Source: Janthinobacterium sp. 1_2014MBL_MicDiv (GTDB taxonomy: Bacteria; Pseudomonadota; Gammaproteobacteria; Burkholderiales; Burkholderiaceae_D). From it: 64,000 nucleotides of DNA. Below the pieces are notes generated by a model, which was not told where the DNA came from, searched no databases, and worked only from the letters and a program-made list of their open reading frames with translations. The translations under genes were made by a program, and so were the position numbers. Of this stretch, positions 8,147 through 17,000 are shown piece after piece. The first letter of the stretch is position 1; every line of letters begins with the position of its first letter. The stretch is from positions 6,262,001-6,326,000 of the forward strand of contig NZ_CP011319.1 of the NCBI RefSeq assembly GCF_001865675.1. The letters are read 5' to 3'.

Positions 8147-8617
8147 CTATACGGGCTTGCCCAGGCACGTCGATTGCGCCGCGCCCACGTATTTGCCCCA
8201 GGCAGCGACAGGCGCATAACCGTGTTTCGCATAAAACGCCACGGCGCGGGCATTGGCCACGCGGGTAGACAGGTGCAGCCGCGCATAGCCGTGCCGGCGC
8301 GCCTGCGCTTCCACATGGGCCAGCAGGGCCGCGCCCACGCCAGCGGCGCCCGGGCGCGCATACATGCGCTTGAGTTCGCCTATGGCGCTGTCTGGCTCGC
8401 CCAGCGGCCGCAGGGCGGCGCAGCCCAGCAATTCTCCGGTCGCATCGCGGGCCAGATAAAAGCCGCCGCGCGGCGTTGCCGCTTCGATATCGAACGAGGA
8501 ACGGCCGCTGTCGCCATTGATGCGCAGCAATGCTGCCGATAATTCATCGAGCAGCAGCCGGGCATCCAGGCTGGCGGCATCCACCGCCAGGATGACAAGG
8601 TCATGCCCGGCGGCCAT
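8147..8617 (-). CDS. GNAT-family N-acetyltransferase
   Basis: This protein of about 156 residues has the GNAT fold. The acetyl-CoA loop is RMYARPGAAGVGAALLAHVE (an R/Q-x-x-G-x-G/A type loop) at about residues 77-96, and the C-terminal AVAFYAKHGYAPV motif is typical of the family. A longer frame upstream overlaps tex and looks non-coding. The ATG at 8617, beginning MAAGHDLVILAVD, lies 4 bp after the tex stop codon and is the better start. It is therefore probably co-transcribed with tex on the minus strand. The acceptor substrate is unknown. Confidence 0.85.
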   Translation of the reverse strand: MAAGHDLVILAVDAASLDARLLLDELSAALLRINGDSGRSSFDIEAATPRGGFYLARDATGELLGCAALRPLGEPDSAIGELKRMYARPGAAGVGAALLAHVEAQARRHGYARLHLSTRVANARAVAFYAKHGYAPVAAWGKYVGAAQSTCLGKPV

Positions 8618-8621
8618 GGAC

Positions 8622-10970
8622 TTAACCGCGCAGCTTGGCGAACGCGGCGGCCATGCTGCCGGCCGGCTCGGGTGCGTTGCGCGACTGCGACTGGTGCTGC
8701 GCCATGCTGCGGCGGTCGTTGCGGTCGCCACGCTGCTCGGGCTTGCTGCCGGCCTGCGGCGCGCTGTCCGTCAGGCGCATGGTCAGGGCGATGCGCTTGC
8801 GCTTTTCATCGACTTCCAGCACCTTCACGCGCACGACCTGGCCCGCCTTCACCACCGTGTGCGGGTCTTTCACGAAGGTGTTCGACAGGGCCGAGATGTG
8901 CACGAGGCCATCCTGGTGCACGCCGATGTCGACGAAGGCGCCAAAGGCGGCCACGTTGGTGACCACGCCCTCGAGGATCATGTCGGGACGCAGGTCGCGG
9001 ATCTCTTCCACGCCTTCCTTGAAGGTGGCCGTCGTGAATTCCGGACGCGGGTCGCGGCCCGGCTTTTCCAGCTCTTTCAGGATATCGGAGATGGTCGGCA
9101 CGCCGAAGGTGTCATCCGCGTATTTTGCCGGGCTCAAGGTTTTCAGCAGCGCCGTTTCGCCGATGACGGCCTTGATGTCCTTCTTGATGTCGGCCAGGAT
9201 TTTTTCCACCAGCGGGTACGATTCCGGGTGGACGGCGGACGCGTCGAGCGGGTTTTCGCCGCCCATCACGCGCAGGAAGCCGGCCGCCTGCTCGTACGTC
9301 TTGTCGCCCAGGCGCGGCACGGCCTTCAAGGCCGCGCGCGAAGTGAACGCGCCCTTCATGTCGCGGTAGGTGACGATGCTTTGCGCCACGCTGGCCGACA
9401 GGCCGGAGACGCGCGCCAGCAGCGGCGCCGAGGCCGTATTCACGTCCACGCCCACGGCGTTTACGCAATCTTCCACCACGGCATCGAGCGAACGGGCCAG
9501 CTGGCTTTGACTCACGTCATGCTGGTATTGGCCGACGCCGATCGATTTCGGGTCGATCTTGACCAGCTCGGCCAGCGGGTCTTGCAGGCGGCGCGCGATC
9601 GACACGGCGCCGCGCAAGGACACATCCATGTCCGGCAATTCCTTCGAGGCGAATTCGGACGCCGAGTACACCGACGCGCCCGCTTCCGAGACGACGATCT
9701 TCGTCATCTTCGCTTCCGGGTGCTGCTTGATCAAGTCCTGCGCCAGCTTGTCCGTTTCGCGCGAGGCGGTACCGTTGCCGATGGAAATGAGCGATACATT
9801 GTGCTTGGCGGCCAGACGGCCCAGGGTGTGCAGCGAGCCATCCCAGTCGTTCTTCGGCTGGTGCGGGTAGATCACGGCCGTGTCGACGACCTTGCCGGTG
9901 GCGTCGACCACGGCCACCTTGACGCCCGTGCGCAGGCCAGGATCGAGGCCCATGGTGGCGCGCTGGCCGGCCGGCGCGGCCAGCAGCAGCGCTTTCAAAT
10001 TGGTGGCAAAGACGTTGATGGCGTCCAGTTCCGAGCGTTCGCGCAGCGCGCCCATCAATTCCGTTTCCAGGTGCATGAAGCTTTTCACGCGCCAGGTCCA
10101 GCGCGCCGTGTCGGCCAGCCATTTGTCGGCCGGGCGTCCCAATTGCTTGATGCCGAAGCGGGCGGCGATGCGGCCTTCGCATGGATTATGCGGCGCATCC
10201 CATTTCGGTTTTTCCGCTTCCGTGTCCAGGCGCAGGGTGACGTCGAGGATGCCTTCGCGGCGGCCGCGCAGCAGCGCCAGCGCGCGGTGCGAAGGGACTG
10301 TGGCAATGGTTTCCGAGTAATCGAAGTAATCGGCGAATTTTTCGCCTTCGTCCTGCTTGCCTTCCACCACTTTCGATTCGACGATGCCATGTTCCTGCAC
10401 GTATTCGCGCAAGGTTTGCAGCAGGGTCGCGTCTTCGGCGAAACGCTCCATCAGGATCTGGCGCGCGCCGTCGAGGGCCGCCTTGGTGTCGGCCACGCCG
10501 GGGTTGTTGCCGTCGGCACTAGTAAACGCATCGCGCAGGAACTTGCCCGCTTCCATTTCCGGCGTCAGTTCCGGATTGTCCAGCAAGCCGTCGGCCAGCG
10601 GCATCAGGCCCGCTTCGATGGCGATCTGCGCCTTCGTGCGGCGCTTCTGCTTGTACGGCAGGTACAAATCTTCCAGGCGCGTCTTGTCTTCCGCGTGCAT
10701 GACGGCGTCGAGCAGCGCGGGCGTCATCTTGTTCTGTTCCGTGATCGAGGCGACGATGGCGGCGCGCCGCTCTTCCAGCTCGCGCAGGTAGCGCAAGCGC
10801 TCTTCGAGCAGGCGCAGCTGGATATCGTCGAGGCCGCCGGTCGCTTCCTTGCGGTAACGGGCGATGAAGGGCACGGTGGCGCCTTCGTCGAGCAGTTCGA
10901 TGGCGGCGGCAACCTGCACCGGTTTGGCGGCAAGTTCAAGGGCAAGGCGTTGTTCGATAGTGGGCAGCAT
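8622..10970 (-). CDS. tex: transcription accessory protein Tex
   Basis: This 782-residue RNA-binding protein belongs to the Tex/YhgF family. It contains the N-terminal helical domain, a YqgF-type RNase-H-like domain around TMGLDPGLRTGVKVAV, tandem helix-hairpin-helix motifs (VGVDVNTASAPLLARVSGLS region) and a C-terminal S1 RNA-binding domain at about 661-733. The frame remains open about 94 codons upstream, but that part has unrelated composition. The start MLPTIEQRLALELAAK at 10970 matches the family N-terminus and length. The last 50 residues are a Gln/Arg-rich tail. Tex is a housekeeping factor that affects transcription and stress tolerance. Confidence 0.96.
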   Translation of the reverse strand: MLPTIEQRLALELAAKPVQVAAAIELLDEGATVPFIARYRKEATGGLDDIQLRLLEERLRYLRELEERRAAIVASITEQNKMTPALLDAVMHAEDKTRLEDLYLPYKQKRRTKAQIAIEAGLMPLADGLLDNPELTPEMEAGKFLRDAFTSADGNNPGVADTKAALDGARQILMERFAEDATLLQTLREYVQEHGIVESKVVEGKQDEGEKFADYFDYSETIATVPSHRALALLRGRREGILDVTLRLDTEAEKPKWDAPHNPCEGRIAARFGIKQLGRPADKWLADTARWTWRVKSFMHLETELMGALRERSELDAINVFATNLKALLLAAPAGQRATMGLDPGLRTGVKVAVVDATGKVVDTAVIYPHQPKNDWDGSLHTLGRLAAKHNVSLISIGNGTASRETDKLAQDLIKQHPEAKMTKIVVSEAGASVYSASEFASKELPDMDVSLRGAVSIARRLQDPLAELVKIDPKSIGVGQYQHDVSQSQLARSLDAVVEDCVNAVGVDVNTASAPLLARVSGLSASVAQSIVTYRDMKGAFTSRAALKAVPRLGDKTYEQAAGFLRVMGGENPLDASAVHPESYPLVEKILADIKKDIKAVIGETALLKTLSPAKYADDTFGVPTISDILKELEKPGRDPRPEFTTATFKEGVEEIRDLRPDMILEGVVTNVAAFGAFVDIGVHQDGLVHISALSNTFVKDPHTVVKAGQVVRVKVLEVDEKRKRIALTMRLTDSAPQAGSKPEQRGDRNDRRSMAQHQSQSRNAPEPAGSMAAAFAKLRG

Positions 10971-11064
10971 GGTTGTTTCCAGAGCGATCAAGCCTGGAAT
11001 GATACGCAATCGGCGCGATTGCGCAATCTTGACAGCGCAAATGGACTGTGCGTTGACAACACGC

Positions 11065-11430
11065 CTAGCTCGGCGGCAGCAGCGGGCTGGCGGGCGCTGG
11101 CGCTGGCGGTCGCTGCGGCGTGACGGATTTGCCGAAGGCATTGCCCATGCGGTGCTCCAGCGCGGCGCGGTTGTACAGGCCCAGCTGGTTAGACGGCCGC
11201 TGCAGATTGCTTTCCGCCCCCGATAGCGTGGGCGGACGTTGCGACTTGGCACTGTGTGGTGGCAGCAATTTTTCGCTCAGGCAAGACATGGATTGTTCGC
11301 GCTTGCCGTTCACTTCCACCTCCACGCAGCCCTTCTCGGGCGCGGCCGCCTGCACGACGACGGTGTGCTCGTCCGCCTGCGCGGGCACGGTGGCGCAAGC
11401 CAGTAGTACGGTCAAGAACAGGCGTGCCAT
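11065..11430 (-). CDS. small secreted protein of unknown function
   Basis: This 121-residue protein begins MARLFLTVLLACATVPAQA, a clear Sec signal peptide with cleavage after about residue 19. The mature part has two cysteines 16 residues apart (KGCVEV and SMSCLSEK), likely a disulphide in the periplasm, and a low-complexity Pro/Ala tail. The open frame extends 39 codons further upstream but without a signal peptide, so the ATG at 11430 is chosen. It is divergent from the vreA-like gene, with 215 bp between, and that gap holds the Pho-box promoter. Similar short Pro-tailed proteins occur in Oxalobacteraceae as far as I recall; no function can be assigned. Confidence 0.7.
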   Translation of the reverse strand: MARLFLTVLLACATVPAQADEHTVVVQAAAPEKGCVEVEVNGKREQSMSCLSEKLLPPHSAKSQRPPTLSGAESNLQRPSNQLGLYNRAALEHRMGNAFGKSVTPQRPPAPAPASPLLPPS

Positions 11431-11540
11431 GCTGGCTCCCGGAACGGTGAATGGGCGATTAATGAACGATTCAATACGCCGCCAGCATAGCAAGTCCATG
11501 TGTCGCAACGATGACACAGGCCGCCATGCGGGCGTGCGCC

Positions 11541-11574
11541 ATGTCATGCAGTTGTCATGTTGCGAAGCTACTAT
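11541..11574 (+). promoter_or_regulatory. PhoB-type promoter upstream of the vreA-like gene
   Basis: Two exact TGTCAT repeats at 11542-11547 and 11553-11558 have the 11-bp pitch of a Pho box, so 11541-11558 forms the 18-bp box. A -10-like TACTAT (11569-11574) follows after exactly 10 bp, the normal spacing in PhoB-dependent sigma-70 promoters. The start codon of the STN protein is 71 bp downstream. Confidence 0.7.
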
Positions 11575-11645
11575 CTTGCCATTCTGCAGGCAACATTGCA
11601 GTTAAGACACTCCACAAGCAGGCTTTTCGTTGATGTTCCTGGAAA

Positions 11646-12371
11646 ATGACACGCACCCACCGTCGCACCGCAACGGGCAATGCCCTGGCCCTGTCGGCCT
11701 GTTTGCTGATGACATTGATGACATTCGTGCGGCCAGCCGCCGGCGCTGACGGCAGCGACGCCGGCGCGCAGGCCAGCGTGCGCTTCGACTTGCCCGCGCA
11801 GCCACTGGACGCGGCCCTGGTGGCATTTGGCGAAATCACCGGCTATTCCGTGCTGGTCAGCAGCGACCTGGCGGCGGGGCGCATGGCGGCGCCCGTGCGC
11901 GGCGACTACACGCCGGCCGAAGCGCTGCAGCGCTTGCTGGTGGGCACGCAGCTGGGCGTGCGTTTCAGCGGCAGCAATGCGTTTACCTTGCTGGCGCTGC
12001 CCGCCGCAGCGCCGGCGGCGCCCCCATTGCCTGAGGCCGCCCCCGCCGGCCTGGCCCTGCAGGCGTATGCGGCCGTGCTGCAGCGCTCGCTCACGCGCGC
12101 CCTGTGCCGCTTGCATCCGGATGCCTTCGGCCGCTACCGCCTGGCCTTCCAGCTGTGGCTTGATGAGCGGGGCAAGGTGCGCGCCGTGCATGTGCTCGAA
12201 GCGAGCGGCGTGGCGCAGCGCGACCGCGCCGTGCTGCAGCGCCTGCGCAGCCTGCTGATGGATGGCGCGCCGCCGGCGAACCTGCCGCAGCCGCTGACGA
12301 TATTGCTGACGCCGCGGCCCGATCCCGCTGCCGATTGCGCGCCGTATCTGTCGCTGGCCGGGGCGTCCTGA
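11646..12371 (+). CDS. STN-domain/TonB-C periplasmic signalling protein (VreA-like)
   Basis: This 241-residue exported protein has a signal region at residues 12-34, an STN (secretin/TonB short N-terminal) domain at about 44-118, a Pro/Ala linker, and a TonB C-terminal-like domain at about 137-232. There is no outer-membrane beta-barrel. In cell-surface signalling the STN domain touches the FecR-type anti-sigma factor in the periplasm. P. aeruginosa VreA of the PUMA3 system is likewise a barrel-less receptor fragment next to its sigma and anti-sigma genes. The sigma-factor gene begins 2 bp after the stop, indicating one operon. It sits behind a Pho-box promoter. VreA orthology is an inference from order and domains. 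Confidence 0.8.
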   Translation: MTRTHRRTATGNALALSACLLMTLMTFVRPAAGADGSDAGAQASVRFDLPAQPLDAALVAFGEITGYSVLVSSDLAAGRMAAPVRGDYTPAEALQRLLVGTQLGVRFSGSNAFTLLALPAAAPAAPPLPEAAPAGLALQAYAAVLQRSLTRALCRLHPDAFGRYRLAFQLWLDERGKVRAVHVLEASGVAQRDRAVLQRLRSLLMDGAPPANLPQPLTILLTPRPDPAADCAPYLSLAGAS

Positions 12372-12373
12372 GC

Positions 12374-12931
12374 ATGTCGGATTTGCTGAAAGCTACCTTG
12401 CGCAAGCTGTTCCTCGAGCGCTACGGCCAGTTTCGCCGCCACCTGCAGCGCCGCCTGGGCTCGGAAGACCTGGCCAATGACGCGCTGCACGAGACGTATT
12501 TGCGGGTGGAGCGGATGAACGCGCCCGAAGCGATCAGCTATCCATCCGCGTATCTGATGCGCATCGCCATCAACATTGCGGAAGATCAACGCCGCGACAA
12601 CGCGCGCCTGCTCAGCCTGCCCGATATCGACGAGTTGTACGAGATGGCCGATGAGTTGGCCGACCCGGCCCGCACCTTCAGCGCGCGCGCCGAGCTCGAA
12701 GAACTGGAGCGGGCCCTGCAGGAATTGCCGAAACGCCGGCGCGCCATCGTCATCGCCGCCCGCGTCGACCAGTTGCCGCACCGCGACATCGCCGAGCGTT
12801 TCGGCATTTCCGCCCGCACGGTGGAGAAGGAATTGCGCGCCGGACTCGAACATTGCTGCGAGCGCATGGGACGCGATTTCATTCAACGCTTCGGTCCCGG
12901 CGCGGGAAAAACGTCTAAACATCATGATTGA
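12374..12931 (+). CDS. ECF RNA polymerase sigma factor (FecI/VreI-type)
   Basis: This 185-residue extracytoplasmic-function sigma factor has region 2 at about residues 15-75 (RRLGSEDLANDALHETYLRV, SYLMRIAINIAEDQRR) and region 4 HTH at about 118-170 (LPHRDIAERFGISARTVEKE). The start MSDLLKATLRK is used because the ATG follows the previous stop by 2 bp; an upstream in-frame start would overlap that gene. Its 3' end overlaps the FecR gene by 8 bp. The STN-sigma-FecR order is that of VreA-VreI-VreR. Likely targets are the two shared promoter elements before the exoprotein and transporter genes. Confidence 0.92.
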   Translation: MSDLLKATLRKLFLERYGQFRRHLQRRLGSEDLANDALHETYLRVERMNAPEAISYPSAYLMRIAINIAEDQRRDNARLLSLPDIDELYEMADELADPARTFSARAELEELERALQELPKRRRAIVIAARVDQLPHRDIAERFGISARTVEKELRAGLEHCCERMGRDFIQRFGPGAGKTSKHHD

Positions 12932-13871
12932 ACAAGCGGAAGACGACATGGGTGTCATCCAGAAGGAAGCGCAGGCTTGGGTGGTGCGTCTGGCATCGGG
13001 CCAGGTCAGCGAGCGCGACGCGCAAGTGTTTCGCCACTGGTGCGCGCGCAGCCGCGCGCATGCGACGGCGTTTGCCGAGGCGCGCGCCGTGTGGGGCGCC
13101 ATGGCGCCGGCCGCGCGCGCCGTCAAGCGGGCGCAGCAGCCGGTGAATACGGCGCGGCGCGCCTGGCTCGGCGGCGCCGTGGCCGCCTCGCTGGGCGTGC
13201 TGGTGCTGCGCCCGCCCACAGACCTGTGGCCAGCCGTGGCGGGCCTGGGCGCCGATTACGCCACCGGCACGGGCGAGCAGCGCGCGCTGGCGCTGGACGG
13301 CGGCGTGCTGGTGCAAATGAATACGCAGACGCGCCTCGACGCGGCGCCCCTGCACGATGGGGCGGCGGCGCTGGTATTGCTGGCCGGCGAGGCCGAATTC
13401 CAGGCAGGTTCACGCGGCGCGGCGCGCGTGCGCGTGCAGGCCGGCGACGGCACGGTGTCGGCCGGCAGCGCGCGCTTCAATATCCGGCTGTTCGGCCAGG
13501 AAGTGTGCGTGACATGCCTGGCGGGCCGGCTGCGTGTGGTGCAGGGCGGTAACGACGCGGAACTGGCCGCCGGCGAGCAGTTGCGCTACCGGCCCGAGCA
13601 TTTCGGCATCGCGCGCGCCGTGAATGGCGGCGACGTCAGCGCCTGGCGTCAGCGCCTGCTGGTGTTCAAACAAAGCACGCTGGCCGAGGTGGTGGCCGAA
13701 GTCAACCGCTACCGTCCCGGCAAGCTCATCTTGAACGGCGATGCGCTGGGCAAGACCCGCGTGCAAGCCAGTTTCTCGCTCGACCGCCTCGACGATGTGA
13801 TCGCCCTGATCCAGGATGCGTATGGCGCGCGCGTGACGCGCTTGCCTGGCGGCATCGTGCTGTTTGGCTAG
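12924..13871 (+). CDS. FecR-type anti-sigma factor (VreR-like)
   Basis: This 315-residue single-pass inner-membrane sigma regulator has an N-terminal cytoplasmic DUF4880 segment at about 8-60, a weak transmembrane helix at about 80-96, a periplasmic FecR domain at about 112-205, and a C-terminal STN-like/DUF4974 part at about 240-315. It starts inside the sigma gene (8-bp overlap), an arrangement that links anti-sigma to sigma stoichiometry. It should bind the ECF sigma factor at the inner face and the STN protein in the periplasm. Longer in-frame starts upstream overlap the sigma gene entirely and are rejected. Confidence 0.92.
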   Translation: MIEQAEDDMGVIQKEAQAWVVRLASGQVSERDAQVFRHWCARSRAHATAFAEARAVWGAMAPAARAVKRAQQPVNTARRAWLGGAVAASLGVLVLRPPTDLWPAVAGLGADYATGTGEQRALALDGGVLVQMNTQTRLDAAPLHDGAAALVLLAGEAEFQAGSRGAARVRVQAGDGTVSAGSARFNIRLFGQEVCVTCLAGRLRVVQGGNDAELAAGEQLRYRPEHFGIARAVNGGDVSAWRQRLLVFKQSTLAEVVAEVNRYRPGKLILNGDALGKTRVQASFSLDRLDDVIALIQDAYGARVTRLPGGIVLFG

Positions 13872-13923
13872 TGCCTGGCCGTGCTGGCGTCGTGTCAGGG
13901 CGGCGCGCCAAGGCACTGCGCCA

Positions 13924-13972
13924 TTTATGACATTTTCATGACCTTTTGCAGTCCCGGACCTTGTCCCCTGTC
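13924..13972 (+). promoter_or_regulatory. promoter element upstream of the exoprotein gene, shared with tpsB
   Basis: Two ATGAC repeats at 11-bp pitch (13927, 13938), a CAGTC at 13949 and a CTGTC at 13968 align without gaps to 27734-27782 in front of the transporter gene. On the complementary strand the first two repeats read GGTCAT-N5-TGTCAT, close to a Pho box in reverse orientation. CAGTC and CTGTC may be the -35 and -10 of the ECF sigma factor. The start codon is 107 bp downstream. Confidence 0.55.
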
Positions 13973-14078
13973 AATGCTGCTGGAAGCCGCGAAACAGTGC
14001 CTGCCGCCCGCCCCCGTGCGTGCCGCGCGCCGACTCGCGATATCGGTCAGCAACGGAACATGAAAAGGGAATGTCGCC

Positions 14079-17000
14079 ATGCAGCGAAGCAAGTCGGTCA
14101 CGAAACACGCATCCTCCTCCGCCACGGCGGACCGCCAGAAGCAGCACCCGGTGCGATTGAAACCGCTGGCACTGGCGATCGCCATGCTGCTGCAGGCCGG
14201 CGGCGCGCAGGCGCAGCAGCCGTTCAGCGGCGCCTGGTTCGCCGGCAAGGGTGCGCAGCAGGGCGCGGCCACCGTCACGGGACGCTTGCCGAATAGCCAG
14301 CCGGCCGCCTTGCTGAACAATCCCCAGGCCCAGCAGCAGAAGGCGGAAGGCAAGCTGCAGCAATCGTTGAACAACCTCTTGCTGGCTGCGCGCGGCATCG
14401 CCGCCGAGCAGGCGGTGCAGGCCGCCGCGCGCCAGGCCGCGCTGGCGGCCGGCGGCGCACCGGACGGCCTGGTCAAGGGCGGCTTGCAGGTCGACAGCAA
14501 CAGCCTGACGGCGGGCTGGCTCAATGCCCAGGCGCCCGTGCAGACCCAGGCCGACGGCAAGAGCGTCGTGAAGGTCGTGCAGACGGACGACAAGGCGATA
14601 CTGAACTGGGAAAGCTTTAACGTCGGCAAGAACACCACCTTGCAATTCGAGCAGAAATCGAACTGGTCCGTATTGAACCGCGTCAATGATCCGCTGGCGC
14701 GCCCGAGCCAGATCCAGGGCCAGATCAAGGCCGACGGCACGGTGATGATCGTCAACCGCAATGGCATCGTGTTTACGGGCAGCAGCCAGGTCGATACGCG
14801 CAACCTGGCCGCCGCCGCCATGGGCATGAGCGACAGCCAGTTCAAGAGCGGCCTGTACGGCAAGGCGCAGGGCGCGGGCGCCGTGCCGACCTTCGCGAAT
14901 GACCTGGTGCTGGGCCAGAATGCCTTTACGCATGGCAAGGCCGATGCCGATGTTGTCGTCGCCGCCGGCGCGCGCATCGACACGCGCAAGCCGCAAACGG
15001 TGACGGAAGGCGGCGGCTATGTGCTGCTGGCCGGGCGTGCCGTCGAGAATGCGGGCGCCATCACCACGCCGAATGGCCAGACGACCCTAGCGGCCGGCGA
15101 CGCCATCGTCGTGCGCCAGGGCATGGGCACGGACAAGAACCAGTATTCGAGCACGCGCGGCAATGAAGTCGAGATGCTGCGCACGGCCGGCAGCAGCGCC
15201 GGCACCGTCGTCAACAACGGCGTGATCGAGTCGGCCAGCGGCGACATCACGCTGAGCGGCAATCGCGTGCGCCAGGATGGCGTATTGCTGTCGAGCACGA
15301 ATGTCAACGGACGCGGCACCATCCACCTGGCGGCGGCGGGCGAGAACGCCGACGTCACCCTGGCGCGCGGCAGCGTCAGCGCCATCGTCATCGACGACAA
15401 CGGCGCCACGGCGCTCGACGTGCAGCGCGATGCCCTGCTGAAAGATGCGGGCAAGAGCACGGAAGGCATCGCGGACCGGCGCGACCAGTCGCTGGTGCGC
15501 ATCGCTTCGGCTGGCAACGTCGAGTTCGAAGGCGATTCGCTGACCCTGGCCACGGGCGGCCAGGTGCTGGTCGATGCGGCCCGCCGCAGCCATGTGGCGC
15601 GCGACGCCGCCATCGACGTTTCCGGCGCCGTCGGCGTGAAGGTCGCCATGAGCAGCAACAATGTGCTGATCAACGTGCAGGGCAACGAGCAGCGCGACGC
15701 GCCCGGCAGCCGCGACGCCAAGTACCTGAACAACAGCGATGTGTGGGTCGACCGCCGCGACCTGGTGCTGGTGCCGGCCGGCACCAACGGCTATGCCACG
15801 GACCGCTGGTACACGGCCGGCGGCTTGCTGGAAGTGAGCGGCTACCTCAATACGAGCGGCCACGGCATCGGCGAATGGGCGGCCCAGGGCGGCACCGTGG
15901 CCTTCGGCGGCGGCGAAGTCGTGACGCAGGCCGGTTCGCGCATCAATATCGCCGGCGGTTCGCTGGATGTGCAGACGGGCATGGTCAAGCAGACGTGGCT
16001 GAAGGGCGCCGATGGCGCGATGTACAAACTGAGCACTGCCCCCGGCGACAATCTGTACACGGGCTTGTATCGCGGCCATGAAAGCACGCATGCGCGCTGG
16101 GGCGCGAACACGACGGAAACCCATGCGAATGCCTTGATCGGCCCGCGCGAACGCTTGGAAAACGGCTATACGGTGGGCCGCGATGCGGGCCGTCTGATCG
16201 TTTCCACGGGCGCGGCCGTGCTGGAAGGCGATATCGACACGGCCGTGTTCCAGGGTGAGCGCCAGCAGCGCAAGCGCGATGAAGGCATGGATGGCTACCG
16301 GCAGGCGCAGACATCGGCGGCACGCGCCGGTCAATTGATCGTCGGCAAAATGACGCCCGTCTTCGATACGAAGACGGGCCAGTTGCGCGACAGCCCGCAA
16401 GCCGTGCTGGAAAAGGTCGAGATCGGCAAGGTGGCCGCCATCGCCGATGGCCAGCTGCTGGACGAGGCCTTGCCGGCCGCGCGCCGCGCCAGCCTGCAGC
16501 TCGACGCGGACTGGCTCAACGGGCTGGAACTGGGCGCGCTGACTATCCATGCCTACGACAAGCTCGACGTCAACGCCGACGTGCGCGTGGCCGATGGCGG
16601 CGACATCGCCCTGCACGCCACCGACGTGGCCATCAAGGCCAACGTCAGTGCGCGCAGCGGCAGCATCTCTGCCGGCAATATGGTGTCGCGCTACCTGGCC
16701 AACGCGGGCGCCGTGTGGATGGATGTGCCCGTGTCGCCGGACAGCCGCCCAGCGGGCCCGGCCGGCGTGCGCGTGGCGCCCGGCGTGCGCCTCGACGCGC
16801 GCGGCGTGTGGAGCAACCTGGAACTGGACCCGGCCGCCAGCAGCGGTTTGCCGTATGTGAATGGCGGCAAGGTCAGCCTGAAGAGCTCCGGCGGCATCGA
16901 ACTCGCCGGTGGCAGCGTCATCGACGTTTCGTCCGGCGCCGCCCTGATGAGCAATGGCAGCCTGCAGGGCGGCCGTGGCGGCGACATCACCCTGGCCGTC

